DNA from: Variovorax boronicumulans
GTDB taxonomy: Bacteria > Pseudomonadota > Gammaproteobacteria > Burkholderiales > Burkholderiaceae_C
DNA: 64,000 nucleotides
NCBI RefSeq assembly: GCF_029892485.1
Contig: NZ_JARXVG010000002.1
Location: 496,001 to 560,000 of the forward strand
Reading direction: 5' to 3'
A program made the translations under genes and the position numbers. Under the pieces are notes generated by a model, which was given only the letters and a program-made list of their open reading frames with translations, was not told the origin of the DNA and ran no database searches. This document shows positions 1 through 8,856 of the stretch, piece by piece (positions within the stretch are counted from its first letter, which is position 1; each line of letters begins with the position of its first letter).

Positions 1-367
1 TGTTGTAGAGCGCGCCGTGCGCCTTCACATGGCTCAGCACGCCGCCGGCCGCATGCGCAAAGGCCGCGAGCGCGCCGACCTGGTAGACCACCATGGCGTA
101 GACCTCGGCCGGCGACACCTGCATCACGCGCCGTCCGAAGCCCTGCAGATCGGGCAAGCCAGGATGGGCGCCGACGCGCACGCCGCGCTCCAGCGCCGCG
201 GCAACCACGCGGCGCATGGTCAACGGATCGCCCGCATGAAAGCCGCAGGCGATGTTGGCCGAGCTCACATGGTCGAGCAGCTCGATGTCGTTGCCCATGG
301 CCCAGGCGCCGAAGCCCTCGCCCATGTCGCAGTTGATGTCGATGCGCAGCGCTTGTTGCTGTGTCAT
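1..367 (-). CDS. pxpA: 5-oxoprolinase subunit A, LamB/YcsF family (5' part; gene continues beyond the window)
   Basis: The first 122 residues of a LamB/YcsF protein are present; the rest lies left of base 1. The N-terminus begins [20 protein letters not shown], with the family's DINCDMGE block, and later shows [11 protein letters not shown] and [12 protein letters not shown], which carry the conserved His and Asp residues. In this family PxpA works with PxpB and PxpC to open 5-oxoproline to glutamate using ATP in the cytoplasm. Its ATG overlaps the pxpC stop by 4 bp (ATGA), so it is last of the visible genes in a coupled operon. Family assignment is secure; the substrate is inferred from the family. 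Confidence 0.95.
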   Translation of the reverse strand, partial: MTQQQALRIDINCDMGEGFGAWAMGNDIELLDHVSSANIACGFHAGDPLTMRRVVAAALERGVRVGAHPGLPDLQGFGRRVMQVSPAEVYAMVVYQVGALAAFAHAAGGVLSHVKAHGALYN

Positions 368-1371
368 TGCGCCTCCCCGGCCGCGCGCACCAGGCCGCGC
401 AGCCGCGCCAGCGCACGCTCTCGCTCCAGGTACAGCGCCTGCGCCGCTTCCAACGAAATCAGCTCGAAGCGCAGCGCCTGCTGCGGCGCCAGTTGCGCGA
501 CCATCGGCAGGTCGACGCTGGCCACGCAGGCGATCTTGGGATAGCCGCCGGTGGTCTGCCGGTCGGCCATCAGCACGATGGGCTGGCCGTCGGGCGGCAC
601 CTGCACCGTGCCGAAGGCCACGCCCTCGGAGATCATCTCCATCGCATGCCGGCGTTCGAGCGCCGGGCCTTCGAGCCTGAAGCCCATGCGGTCGGATTGC
701 GGGCTGATGCGGAAGTCGGCCTGCGTGAAAGCCTGCTGCGCCTCGTCAGTGAACAGCGCCCATTGCTGGCCCGCGATCACGCGCACCGGTGCCGGGCCCG
801 AGGCCTGCGAAGCAAGGGCAGTCGCGTGGACTTGGGGCTTATGAAGCTCGACGAAATCCTTGTCGCCCAACCGGGCGACCGACGCAGCAGAAACCGGCTC
901 TACCCCACCGACATCGAGCACGTCGCCCTTCTTCAGCGCCCGCCCCTGCAAACCGCCGAACGCGCCGCGCACATAGGTGCTGCGGCTGTCCATCACGCTC
1001 GGCACTGCAAAGCCGCCGCGCACCGCCAGGTAGCTGCGCATGCCGTCGATACGCTTGCCGAAATCCAGCCGCGCACCGGCGCGCACCAGCAGGGCGCGGT
1101 TCATCGGGAGTTCTGTCTCGCCGATGCGCGCCGACAGGTTCGCACCGCACAGCGCGATCGTCTGCGCTTCGCGAAACAGCAGGCTGGGGCCCATCAGCGT
1201 GATTTCTAGCGTGGCCTCGTCTTCCTCGTTGCCGAGCAGCGCGTTGGCGCAGCGGTGCGACCACTCGTCCATCGCGCCGCCGACCACCACGCCCAGGTGC
1301 TGGTAGCCATGGCGCCCAAGGTCCTGAAGCAGCGACAGCGCGCCGGGCTTGATGACTTCGATGCCGTTCAT
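364..1371 (-). CDS. pxpC: 5-oxoprolinase subunit C (biotin-dependent carboxyltransferase family, AHS2/KipA-like)
   Basis: 335 aa, beginning [20 protein letters not shown], the usual start of KipA/AHS2 proteins. Conserved blocks include [10 protein letters not shown], the ALCGANLSA segment and the C-terminal [18 protein letters not shown] region that carries the family's T-x-G-Y-P motif. The family forms the hydrolase core with PxpB and is homologous to the carboxyltransferase half of urea amidolyase. Start and stop overlap pxpB and pxpA by 4 bp each, which suggests translational coupling and fixed stoichiometry. An upstream in-frame extension is not used, because it would run through pxpB. 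Confidence 0.93.
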   Translation of the reverse strand: MNGIEVIKPGALSLLQDLGRHGYQHLGVVVGGAMDEWSHRCANALLGNEEDEATLEITLMGPSLLFREAQTIALCGANLSARIGETELPMNRALLVRAGARLDFGKRIDGMRSYLAVRGGFAVPSVMDSRSTYVRGAFGGLQGRALKKGDVLDVGGVEPVSAASVARLGDKDFVELHKPQVHATALASQASGPAPVRVIAGQQWALFTDEAQQAFTQADFRISPQSDRMGFRLEGPALERRHAMEMISEGVAFGTVQVPPDGQPIVLMADRQTTGGYPKIACVASVDLPMVAQLAPQQALRFELISLEAAQALYLERERALARLRGLVRAAGEAQ

Positions 1372-2084
1372 GGCGCGACCTCCACGCTGCCGAAGATGTC
1401 GGCCGATGCCGGCACGAAGCGGATGCGGTCGCCCGGGCGCAGCAGGCATGGCGATTCGGCCGTGGCGTCGAAAAGCTTCAGCGGCGTGCGGCCGATCAGG
1501 TTCCACCCGCCCGGTGTCTCCAGCGAATAGATCGAGGTCTGGTCGCGCGCGATCGCCACGCTGCCCGCGGGAATACGGGTGCGCGGCGTGCCGCGGCGCG
1601 GAACGGCGAGCGACGCATCGAGCCCGCCGATGTAGGGAAAGCCGGGCGCGAAGCCGAGCATGTAGACGATGTGCTGCGATGCGATGTGGCGCTCGATCAC
1701 CTCTTCGGGCTCCAGGCCGCAGGCGGTGGCGACCTCTTCGAGATCGGGGCCGAACTCGCCGCCGTAGCAAACCGGAATATCGACCGTGCGCGCGTCCTCA
1801 TCGTGGTGGCGGATGCCACGCGCGAGCAAGGCGTCCAGCCGCCGGCGCAGGACGTCATACGGCGCGCCGCCCTCGGCGAAGAACTCGGGGCGGTAGTGCA
1901 CCGCCACGGTGGTGAAGGCCGGCACCACGTCGACGATGCCGGCGATGGGTTCGTCCAGCAGCTCGCGCGCGAAACCGCGCACAGTGGCATTGATGGCCGG
2001 CTCCACGGCCTGGCCGAACTCCACGATCAGGCTGCGGTCGCCCACCGGTGCGATGTGCCAGGGGAACGTAATGGGAGAAGTCAT
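1368..2084 (-). CDS. pxpB: 5-oxoprolinase subunit B (AHS1/KipI-like)
   Basis: 238 aa, AHS1 (allophanate hydrolase subunit 1) family. Visible motifs are GDRSLIVEFGQ near the N-terminus, VHYRPEFF, and the strongly conserved YMLGFAPGFPYIGGLD block around residue 140, followed by PRRGTPRTRIPAGSVAIA. These match KipI/PxpB, which pairs with PxpC. The gene overlaps pxpC by 4 bp and sits 17 bp downstream of the biotin carboxylase gene. In Bacillus the related protein KipI also inhibits the sporulation kinase KinA; nothing here suggests that role. Confidence 0.93.
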   Translation of the reverse strand: MTSPITFPWHIAPVGDRSLIVEFGQAVEPAINATVRGFARELLDEPIAGIVDVVPAFTTVAVHYRPEFFAEGGAPYDVLRRRLDALLARGIRHHDEDARTVDIPVCYGGEFGPDLEEVATACGLEPEEVIERHIASQHIVYMLGFAPGFPYIGGLDASLAVPRRGTPRTRIPAGSVAIARDQTSIYSLETPGGWNLIGRTPLKLFDATAESPCLLRPGDRIRFVPASADIFGSVEVAP

Positions 2085-2101
2085 GGTCCGCCCCGTCAGA
2101 T

Positions 2102-3508
2102 TCAGAGCGCCGCGGGCAAGGCGGCAGTGGCCATTGCTTCCAGCAGCCGTGCGCGGTCGCGCTCGACCAGCCCGGTGTCGAGCCGACCGGCCGCGAAGTC
2201 CTCATGACGGATCACCGCCTTGAGAAAGGCGAGGTTGTTCTTCACGCCCTCGATGCGGCTGGCTTCCAGCGCGGCCACCATCGCAGCAAGCGCCGCGTCG
2301 CGGGTCTCGCCCCAGACGATCATCTTGGCGATCATCGGGTCGTAGAAAGGCGTGATCACGTCGCCTTGCCGAACGCCGGTGTCCACGCGCAGGTGCGGTG
2401 CGGCCGGTGGCAGCGCGAACACATCGAGCGGGCCCGGCGAGGGGAAGAAGTTCTTGGCGGGGTTCTCCGCATAGAGGCGGCATTCGATGGCCGCACCGTG
2501 CATCGCGATGTCTTCCTGCGCGATCTTCTCGAAGCCCGCCAGCGATGGTCCTGCCGCCGCCAGCTTGATCTGCTGCTGCACCAGGTCCCAGCCCGTCACC
2601 ATTTCGGTGACCGGGTGCTCGACCTGGATGCGGGTGTTCATCTCGAGGAAGAAGAATTCGAGCGAGTCCGCGTCCACGATGAACTCCACCGTACCCGGGC
2701 CGCGATAGCGCTGGTGCGCGGCCAGCGCCGCGGCCGCCTTGGCCATGCGCGCACGCAACTCGGCCGGCAGGCCCGGTGCGGGGCTCTCTTCGATGATCTT
2801 CTGGAAGCGCCGCTGGATCGAGCACTCGCGCTCGAACAGATGCACCGCGCTGCCGTCGCCATAGCCGAACACCTGGATCTCGACGTGCCGCGCCCTGGGC
2901 ACATAGCGCTCCAGGTAGATCGTGCCGTCCTTGAACGATTTGGCCGCGAGCTGCTGCGTGGCCGACACCGAAGCGAGCAGCTTCTCGGGCGCATCCACCA
3001 AGCGCATGCCGATGCCGCCGCCACCGCCCGTGGCCTTGACGAGCAGCGGATAGCCCACGGCCATGGCCGCTTCCTCGATGCCAGCCAACTCATCGAGCGC
3101 AAAGCGCCGGCTGCCCGGCAGCGTCGGCACGCCGGCGGCCTTGGCGATTTCGCGGGCGCGCTCCTTGTCGCCCATCTCCTCGATGCTCTGTGGCGTGGGG
3201 CCGATCCATACGACACCCGCCGCTTCGGCGGCGCGCGCGAAGGCCGTGTTCTCCGACAGGAAGCCGTAGCCCGGGTGCACGCCTTCTGCGCCTTGCGCAA
3301 CGGCTGCCGCCAGGATGCGTTCATGGTTCAGGTAGCTCTCGGCCGGCAATGCGGGACCGATGGCGACCGCACGGTCGGCCATCTCCACGTGCAGCGACTT
3401 CGCATCGGCTTCGGAATACACGGCGACCGTCTCGATGCCGAGTGCCTTGCAAGCCCGGATGACGCGGCAAGCGATCTCGCCCCGGTTGGCGATCAGGATG
3501 CGCTTCAT
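2102..3508 (-). CDS. Biotin carboxylase subunit, urea-carboxylase-like (AccC family)
   Basis: 468 aa biotin carboxylase: N-terminal MKRILIANRGEIACRVIRA, ATP-grasp glycine loop KATGGGGGIGMR around residue 165, EMNTRIQVEHPVTE active-site block near 290, and a C-terminal biotin carboxylase domain. The glycine loop reads GGGGIGM rather than the GGGGKGM common in fatty-acid AccC; from memory the Ile form is usual in urea amidolyase, whose other domains are AHS1/AHS2. That matches the neighbouring pxpB and pxpC. The enzyme would carboxylate a biotin carrier, but no BCCP gene is visible. It may lie past pxpA outside the window, or the genomic accB product may serve. I chose the ATG at 3508, since the longer frame overlaps the MFS gene. 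Confidence 0.85.
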   Translation of the reverse strand: MKRILIANRGEIACRVIRACKALGIETVAVYSEADAKSLHVEMADRAVAIGPALPAESYLNHERILAAAVAQGAEGVHPGYGFLSENTAFARAAEAAGVVWIGPTPQSIEEMGDKERAREIAKAAGVPTLPGSRRFALDELAGIEEAAMAVGYPLLVKATGGGGGIGMRLVDAPEKLLASVSATQQLAAKSFKDGTIYLERYVPRARHVEIQVFGYGDGSAVHLFERECSIQRRFQKIIEESPAPGLPAELRARMAKAAAALAAHQRYRGPGTVEFIVDADSLEFFFLEMNTRIQVEHPVTEMVTGWDLVQQQIKLAAAGPSLAGFEKIAQEDIAMHGAAIECRLYAENPAKNFFPSPGPLDVFALPPAAPHLRVDTGVRQGDVITPFYDPMIAKMIVWGETRDAALAAMVAALEASRIEGVKNNLAFLKAVIRHEDFAAGRLDTGLVERDRARLLEAMATAALPAAL

Positions 3509-3512
3509 GGCT

Positions 3513-4748
3513 TCAGTCCTCCGAGGAGAGCTCGAGCCCGCTCGTCTCTGGCAAAAGCAACGACGCAATGATCACCAGCAGATAGCCGCCCGCAGCCATG
3601 TAGCCGATGGCAATGCCAAGCGGCATCGTCGTGCTCATGTAGCCGATGAGCGCGGGGCAGATCGAGCCGACGGCGCGGCCGAAGTTGTAGCAAAAGCCCT
3701 GTCCCGAACCGCGCACGCGACTGGGGAACAGCTCGCTCAGGTAGGCCCCCATGCCAGAGAAGATGCCCGAGAGAAAGAAGCCGAGCGGAAAGCCCAGCAC
3801 CAGCATCATCGCGTCGGTGATCGGGATCTGCGTGTACGCGATCACCAGCAGGCCGGCGCACAGCGCGAACAGCATGAAGCAGCGGCGGCGGCCCAGCTTG
3901 TCCGACAGCCATGCGCTGGTGAGGTAGCCCACGAAGGAGCCCAGGATCAGCACCAGCAGGTAGCCGCTGGTGCCGAAGACCGACAGGTTGCGCTCCATCT
4001 TCAGGTAGGTCGGCAGCCAGGTGGTCACCGCGTAGTAGGCGCCCTGCATGCCGGTGGCCAGCAGGCTCGCGAGGATCGTGGTCTTGAGCAGCTTGGGCGA
4101 GAAGATCTCCAGGAAGTTGCCCTTGTCGCCCTCGGCCTTCATGCGCGCACGCGTCTGGTGATAGACCTCGGGGTCGCTGATGTTGCGGCGGATGTAGAGG
4201 ATCAACAGCGCCGGCAGCACGCCGATCCAGAACAGCACGCGCCAGGCGAGTGCAGGCTCCAGCAGGGCATACACCGCCCAGAACGCGATGGCCGAGATGC
4301 CCCAGCCTACTGCCCAGCTGCTCTGCACCAGCCCCACGGCCTTGCCGCGGTGGCGCGCCTGGATCATCTCGGCGATCAGCACCGAGCCCACCGACCATTC
4401 ACCGCCGAAGCCCAGCCCTTGCAGGGCTCGCGTGATGAACAGTTGCTCGGGCGATTGCGTGAAGCCGCTCAAAAAGGTGAAGAAGCTGAACCACAGCACC
4501 GTGAGCTGCAGGATGCGCACGCGGCCGTACTTGTCGGCCAGGATGCCCGCGAGCCAGCCGCCGATGGCCGAGGTGACCAGCGCGCCGGTCGCGATGTAGC
4601 CGGCCTCGGTCTTCGTCATGCCCCACACCACGATCAGCGTGGGGATCATGAAGGTGTAGATCATGTAGTCGAACGCATCGACGCCGTAGCCGGCGAAGGC
4701 GGCGACAAGCGTCCGGCGCTCCTGGGGTTTGGTTTCCTGCAGCCACAT
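3513..4748 (-). CDS. MFS transporter (organic acid/aromatic acid:H+ symporter type)
   Basis: 411 aa with twelve predicted hydrophobic segments. Both MFS signature loops are visible: GGWLAGILADKYGRVRI after helix 2 and TSAWLSDKLGRRR between helices 8 and 9. The start MWLQETKPQERRTLVAAFAG followed by YGVDAFDYMIYTFMIPTLI resembles NanT/JEN/PcaK-type carriers. It lies between the DUF1445 gene and the biotin carboxylase gene, ending 4 bp before the latter, so it is probably the uptake system for the cluster's substrate (5-oxoproline, D-glutamate or a related acid). The substrate is inferred from context only. Confidence 0.88.
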   Translation of the reverse strand: MWLQETKPQERRTLVAAFAGYGVDAFDYMIYTFMIPTLIVVWGMTKTEAGYIATGALVTSAIGGWLAGILADKYGRVRILQLTVLWFSFFTFLSGFTQSPEQLFITRALQGLGFGGEWSVGSVLIAEMIQARHRGKAVGLVQSSWAVGWGISAIAFWAVYALLEPALAWRVLFWIGVLPALLILYIRRNISDPEVYHQTRARMKAEGDKGNFLEIFSPKLLKTTILASLLATGMQGAYYAVTTWLPTYLKMERNLSVFGTSGYLLVLILGSFVGYLTSAWLSDKLGRRRCFMLFALCAGLLVIAYTQIPITDAMMLVLGFPLGFFLSGIFSGMGAYLSELFPSRVRGSGQGFCYNFGRAVGSICPALIGYMSTTMPLGIAIGYMAAGGYLLVIIASLLLPETSGLELSSED

Positions 4749-4784
4749 GGTGCGAGTCCTTTGGGTGAATGAAAAGGGAGGCGA

Positions 4785-5633
4785 TCAGGCGAACGGAAGA
4801 TCGCGGTTGAGCATGTCGGTGACCAGCATGTACCCCGGCGAGTGCGTGATGCACAGCGCCGGCTTCGCAGCCATCACCACCGCCTGTGGCGTCACGCCGC
4901 AGGCCCAGAACACGGGCAGCTCGTCCGGTGCGATGCGCACCGCATCGCCGAAGTCGGGCTTCGCGATGTCGGCGATGCCGATCAGCGACGGGTCGCCGAT
5001 GTGCACCGGCGCGCCATGCACCTTGGGCACGCGCGCAGTGATCTGCACGGCGCGAATCGCGTCCGCCGCCTTCATCGGCCGCATCGACACCACCATCGGC
5101 CCGTGGAAGGGGCCGGCCGGCACGGTCTGGATGTTCGTCCTGTACATGGCCACGTTCTTGCCCTCGTCCACATGGCGCAGCGGAATGCCCGCATCAATGA
5201 GGCCGTGCTCGAACGAGAACGAGCAGCCCAGCACGAAGGCCACGAGGTTGTCCTGCCACAGGGCGTTCAGGTCGGGGACTTCGTCGACCAGCACGCCCTC
5301 GCGGTAGACGCGGTAGGCGGGCACGTCGGTGCGGATGTCGATGTCGCGGCCCAGCGTGGGCAGTTGCGGGTTGCCGGGCTGGCCGACCGCCAGCAGCGGG
5401 CACGGCTTGGGGTTGCTCTGGCAGAAGCGCATGAAGTCCGAGGCCAGGGCCAGCGGCAGGATCGCGAGGTTGCCCTGCACATGCGCCGGTGCGAGGCCGC
5501 TCGTGTGGCGCCGCCAGCGGCCGGCGCGGATGGCCTGCCGCGCCTCCCAGGCGTTTGCGAACTCGTCCGGTGCCTGCACGGCACGTGTTTCGTCGGCTGC
5601 CTGCACGGCACTGCCCGTATCCACCAATTCCAT
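4785..5633 (-). CDS. D-glutamate cyclase-like / putative hydro-lyase (DUF1445, YcsI family)
   Basis: 282 aa DUF1445 protein. Conserved blocks are [17 protein letters not shown] near residue 45, the central [28 protein letters not shown], and the C-terminal [18 protein letters not shown] followed by [11 protein letters not shown]. The mammalian member of this Pfam family converts D-glutamate to 5-oxo-D-proline, and Bacillus YcsI is encoded with pxpA, pxpB and pxpC. Here it is first in the pxp operon, divergent from a LysR gene, which supports a role in feeding or salvaging 5-oxoproline. The ATG at 5633 fits the family N-terminus; the upstream extension is not supported. Confidence 0.87.
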   Translation of the reverse strand: MELVDTGSAVQAADETRAVQAPDEFANAWEARQAIRAGRWRRHTSGLAPAHVQGNLAILPLALASDFMRFCQSNPKPCPLLAVGQPGNPQLPTLGRDIDIRTDVPAYRVYREGVLVDEVPDLNALWQDNLVAFVLGCSFSFEHGLIDAGIPLRHVDEGKNVAMYRTNIQTVPAGPFHGPMVVSMRPMKAADAIRAVQITARVPKVHGAPVHIGDPSLIGIADIAKPDFGDAVRIAPDELPVFWACGVTPQAVVMAAKPALCITHSPGYMLVTDMLNRDLPFA

Positions 5634-5664
5634 TGCGTACCTCTTGATGTCATGCTTTTGCGCT

Positions 5665-5705
5665 GGTGCAGGACTTGCATGCCCGTGAACCTGCATACCT
5701 GCACC
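5665..5705. promoter_or_regulatory. Probable LysR operator in the divergent promoter region
   Basis: Perfect 8-bp inverted repeat GGTGCAGG (5665-5672) and CCTGCACC (5698-5705), with further GCATG and TGCAT words between the arms. It lies in the 183-bp gap between the DUF1445 gene and the divergent LysR gene, next to the start of the catabolic operon. The placement is that expected of a LysR-type activator or autorepressor site. Binding is inferred. Confidence 0.5.
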
Positions 5706-5816
5706 TTCAATGGGGGGCGATGAAATCACGGCACGCCGATGACGTCGACTCAGAAATTGTTCGTACCCCCGATAAGTTTTTTTAAAAGCACCTCTTCGCA
5801 CTGCACCGACAGACCG

Positions 5817-6782
5817 ATGAACACACGCTTTCTGGAGACGCTGGTCGTCCTTTCCCGCCTGAAGAGCTTCCGCGAGACGGCGCAGGTGCTGCACACCACG
5901 CAGGCGGCCGCATCGCAGCGCATTGCAGCCCTGGAAGACGAACTAGGGGTTTTCCTTGTTGACCGCTCGAATCGCACCTTGACCCTCACGCCCGTCGGCG
6001 AGCAGGTGGTACGGCAGGCCGAGCGCATGCTGGCGCTCGAACGCGAGCTCAAGCTGTCGACGCAGCCCGATGCGCCGCCCGCCGGGCGCGTGCGCATCGG
6101 CGTGATCGAGACCGTGGTCCACACCTGGCTCACGCCGCTGATCCACGGCATCACGCGGCGCTTTCCGGCGGTGGACCCCGACATCACCGTCGAGCCCGCG
6201 CGCAACCTCAGGGAGCAGTTCCGCCAGCACAAGCTCGACCTGCTGATCCAGAACGATCCGGTCGAGGAAGCGGCCGGCAACATGGAGCTCGAGGTCACGC
6301 CGCTGTCGCGCTTTCCGATCCGCTGGATCGCCCGGCCCGATGTGTGGCCCACGCGGGACGTGCTGACGCTCGAAGACCTGGAACGCATTCCGGTGCTGAC
6401 CTATGTGCGCACCTCCAGCCCGCATGCGCACATCCGGGCGTTGTTCGCGGGACGCGAGGCGGAACCGCGCATCTGCAGCTTTCCGTCGGTGCAGTCGATC
6501 GTGCAACTGGTGAAGGAAGGCTTCGGGGTGGCGGCGATACCGCCGATCTTCGTGCAGCGCGAGATCGAGGCCGGGGATCTGAAGCTCTGCGAGGGGCCGG
6601 CGCTGCCGCCGCTGGTCGTCACGGTGACGCGGCCCAGGGAATCGTCGGCCGCCGTGGCGGCGGTCGACACGATCATCCGGGAGGTGGTGGCGAGCTATTG
6701 CAAGGCGGCCGGGCGGCCGTGGGCCATCGACCTGCAGGAGGAGCTCGATGCCCCTCCCGCCGCGCCCCTTACCGGCAACTGA
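5817..6782 (+). CDS. LysR-type transcriptional regulator (likely of the pxp operon)
   Basis: 321 aa. The N-terminal winged HTH reads [20 protein letters not shown] with the recognition segment [18 protein letters not shown], followed by the linker and a type 2 periplasmic-binding-like effector domain from about residue 90. I used the ATG at 5817 because the HTH normally starts within a few residues of the N-terminus; the frame is open for 26 more codons upstream. It is divergent from the DUF1445-MFS-carboxylase-pxp operon, so it most likely responds to that pathway's substrate. It ends directly against mmsB, which is transcribed towards it. Confidence 0.9.
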   Translation: MNTRFLETLVVLSRLKSFRETAQVLHTTQAAASQRIAALEDELGVFLVDRSNRTLTLTPVGEQVVRQAERMLALERELKLSTQPDAPPAGRVRIGVIETVVHTWLTPLIHGITRRFPAVDPDITVEPARNLREQFRQHKLDLLIQNDPVEEAAGNMELEVTPLSRFPIRWIARPDVWPTRDVLTLEDLERIPVLTYVRTSSPHAHIRALFAGREAEPRICSFPSVQSIVQLVKEGFGVAAIPPIFVQREIEAGDLKLCEGPALPPLVVTVTRPRESSAAVAAVDTIIREVVASYCKAAGRPWAIDLQEELDAPPAAPLTGN

Positions 6783-7679
6783 TCAGGAAGCCTTCTGCAC
6801 CAGCTTCAGCACGCTGGAGAAGTCCAGCGCGCCATGGCCCGCGAGGCTGTGCGCCGCGTACAGGCTGCGCGCGAGGCCGCCCAGGGGCGTGGCGGCACGC
6901 ACGGCCGACGCGTTCTCCTGCGCCAGGCCCAGGTCCTTGAGCATCAGGTCGGTGCCGAAGCCGCCCGCGTAGTTCTTCGAGGCGGGCGAGGTTTCCATCA
7001 CGCCCGGCATCGGGTTGTACTTTTCGAGCGCCCAGTTGCCGCCCGAGCTGCGGCGCATGATTTCGGAGAGCACCTTGGGGTCTAGCCCATTGGCCACGCC
7101 GAGCGCCAGCGCCTCGGAGGTTCCGATCATCAGGATGCCGAGCAGCATGTTGTTGCAGATCTTCGCGGTCTGGCCCGCGCCCACCGCACCGGCATGGAAG
7201 ATGTTGGCGCCCATCTTCTCGAGCACCGGGCGCGCGCGCTCCAGGTCGCCGGCCTCGCCGCCGACCATGAAGGTCAGTGTGCCCGCGATCGCACCACCGG
7301 TGCCGCCCGAGACGGGCGCATCGATCATCGCGATGCCCTTGGCCTCCGCCGCTTCGGCCACCTTGCGCGACGTGGCGGCTGCGATGGTGCTGCTGTCGAT
7401 CACGAGGGTGCCGGCGCGGATGCTGTCGAGCAGCCCGGGCTTGCCCACGCCGCCGAGGTACAGGCCCTCGACGTGCGCGCTGGCCGGCAGCATGCTGATG
7501 ACGACTTCAGCGTCGGACACGGTTTCCGCGGCCGAATTCGCGATCGGCAGCCCCTCGGCGCCGAACTTCTTGCAGGCGTCGGCCGAGAGGTCGAAGGCGC
7601 TGAGCGAGTGGCCGGCCTTGAGCAGGTTCAGGGCCATCGGGCCACCCATGTTGCCCAGGCCGATGAATGCGATCTTCAT
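6783..7679 (-). CDS. mmsB: 3-hydroxyisobutyrate dehydrogenase
   Basis: 298 aa NAD-dependent beta-hydroxyacid dehydrogenase. The Rossmann motif GLGNMGGPMALNLLKAGH is at the N-terminus, followed by DAPVSGGTGGA (substrate-binding signature near residue 120) and GAGQTAKICNNMLLG containing the catalytic Lys near 170. It oxidises 3-hydroxyisobutyrate to methylmalonate semialdehyde in valine degradation. A GGAG ribosome-binding sequence lies 9 bp before the ATG. It is the last gene of the minus-strand operon mmsA-acd-hibch-mmsB, and its stop abuts the convergent LysR stop. Confidence 0.95.
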   Translation of the reverse strand: MKIAFIGLGNMGGPMALNLLKAGHSLSAFDLSADACKKFGAEGLPIANSAAETVSDAEVVISMLPASAHVEGLYLGGVGKPGLLDSIRAGTLVIDSSTIAAATSRKVAEAAEAKGIAMIDAPVSGGTGGAIAGTLTFMVGGEAGDLERARPVLEKMGANIFHAGAVGAGQTAKICNNMLLGILMIGTSEALALGVANGLDPKVLSEIMRRSSGGNWALEKYNPMPGVMETSPASKNYAGGFGTDLMLKDLGLAQENASAVRAATPLGGLARSLYAAHSLAGHGALDFSSVLKLVQKAS

Positions 7680-7712
7680 GTGTTTGTCTCCGTTGTCTTT
7701 ATGAACGCGGTG

Positions 7713-8828
7713 TCAGACCAGCGAGGCGAGTTCGGCCGGCATCTCGCCGCGCGGACGCAGGTGGTCTTCGATGAATGCGGGCGTGATCTCTTCGAGGGTC
7801 GCGGGGTTCCAGCGCGGATTGCGATCCTTGTCGATCAGCACCGCGCGGATGCCCTCGGCGAAGTCCTTGTGCGCGCAGAAGCCCAGTGACGCCCAGTATT
7901 CGAGCCGGAACACCTCGGCCAGCGACATGCGGTGCACGCGCTGCCAGAGCTCGAAGCTCAGCGCGGCGGAACTCGGTGCGCCCTTCACGAAGGTCTTGGA
8001 GGCGGACTGCAGCCAGGGGTCGTCGCTCTGCAGGTTGCGCAGGCGGTTGGCGATGTCCAGCAGGTCGTCGCCGGCCATCAGTGCGTTGATGGTGTCGTAG
8101 TGCTCGCGCACCTTCGACGCCGGCATCTCGGCGCCCTCGCCCGCCTTCGCGAGGATGCGCGAAAGCGTGGCGCGGTCTGCCTTGCTCTCGCCCGCCCATG
8201 CAGCCGCAGCAATGGCTTCGAGCACCTGGCTCTTGCGCTCCTGCGGCACCAGCACGTCGGCAAGGCCGCAGAAGATGGCGTCGGCCGCATTGAGGTTCGC
8301 GGCCGTCAGCGCCAGGAACAAGCCTGTGCGGCCGGGCGTGCGGCGCAGGAACCAGCTGCCGCCCACATCGGGGTACAGGCCGATGGCGATCTCGGGCATC
8401 GCGATGCGGCTCTGCGTCGTCACCACGCGGTGCGAGCAGCCCGACATCAGGCCCACGCCGCCGCCCATCACGATGCCGTGGCCCCAGCAGAGAAAGGGCT
8501 TGGGGAAGGTGTGGATCAGGTGGTCGAGCTCGTACTCTTCGCGGAAGAAGTCTTCGGCGTAGGTGTTGCGAGCGGGGCCGCATTCGAGCAGCGTCTGGTA
8601 AAGCTGGCGCAGGTCGCCGCCCGCGCAGAAGGCTTTTTCGCCAGCGGCCTGCATCAGCACGCCGACGATGCCATCGTCTGCCGCCCATTCGCGCAGCTTG
8701 GGCGTGAGCAGGCGCACCATGTCCACCGAGAGTGCGTTGAGAGAGGCTGGTGCGTTGAGCGTGGCAACGCCGAAGCGCTTGCCATTGGCGGTCTTGATTT
8801 CGTCGAAGAGAACTACGGAGTCGGTCAT
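7713..8828 (-). CDS. 3-hydroxyisobutyryl-CoA hydrolase (enoyl-CoA hydratase/isomerase family)
   Basis: 371 aa, the length of HIBYL-CoA hydrolases rather than of ordinary crotonases (about 260). Crotonase-fold oxyanion loops are visible: EKAFCAGGDLRQLY near residue 65 and GHGIVMGGGVGLMSGCSH near 110, then RIAMPEIAIGLYPDVGGS with the catalytic Glu and Asp region. It removes CoA from 3-hydroxyisobutyryl-CoA, giving the substrate of MmsB. It sits between the acyl-CoA dehydrogenase gene and mmsB. I start at the ATG at 8828 (MTDSVVLFDEI); a longer in-frame start would enter the neighbouring gene. A plain enoyl-CoA hydratase role is the alternative. Confidence 0.88.
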   Translation of the reverse strand: MTDSVVLFDEIKTANGKRFGVATLNAPASLNALSVDMVRLLTPKLREWAADDGIVGVLMQAAGEKAFCAGGDLRQLYQTLLECGPARNTYAEDFFREEYELDHLIHTFPKPFLCWGHGIVMGGGVGLMSGCSHRVVTTQSRIAMPEIAIGLYPDVGGSWFLRRTPGRTGLFLALTAANLNAADAIFCGLADVLVPQERKSQVLEAIAAAAWAGESKADRATLSRILAKAGEGAEMPASKVREHYDTINALMAGDDLLDIANRLRNLQSDDPWLQSASKTFVKGAPSSAALSFELWQRVHRMSLAEVFRLEYWASLGFCAHKDFAEGIRAVLIDKDRNPRWNPATLEEITPAFIEDHLRPRGEMPAELASLV

Positions 8829-8856
8829 TGTCTTGGGGGGTTCTGGGTGCGGGGCG

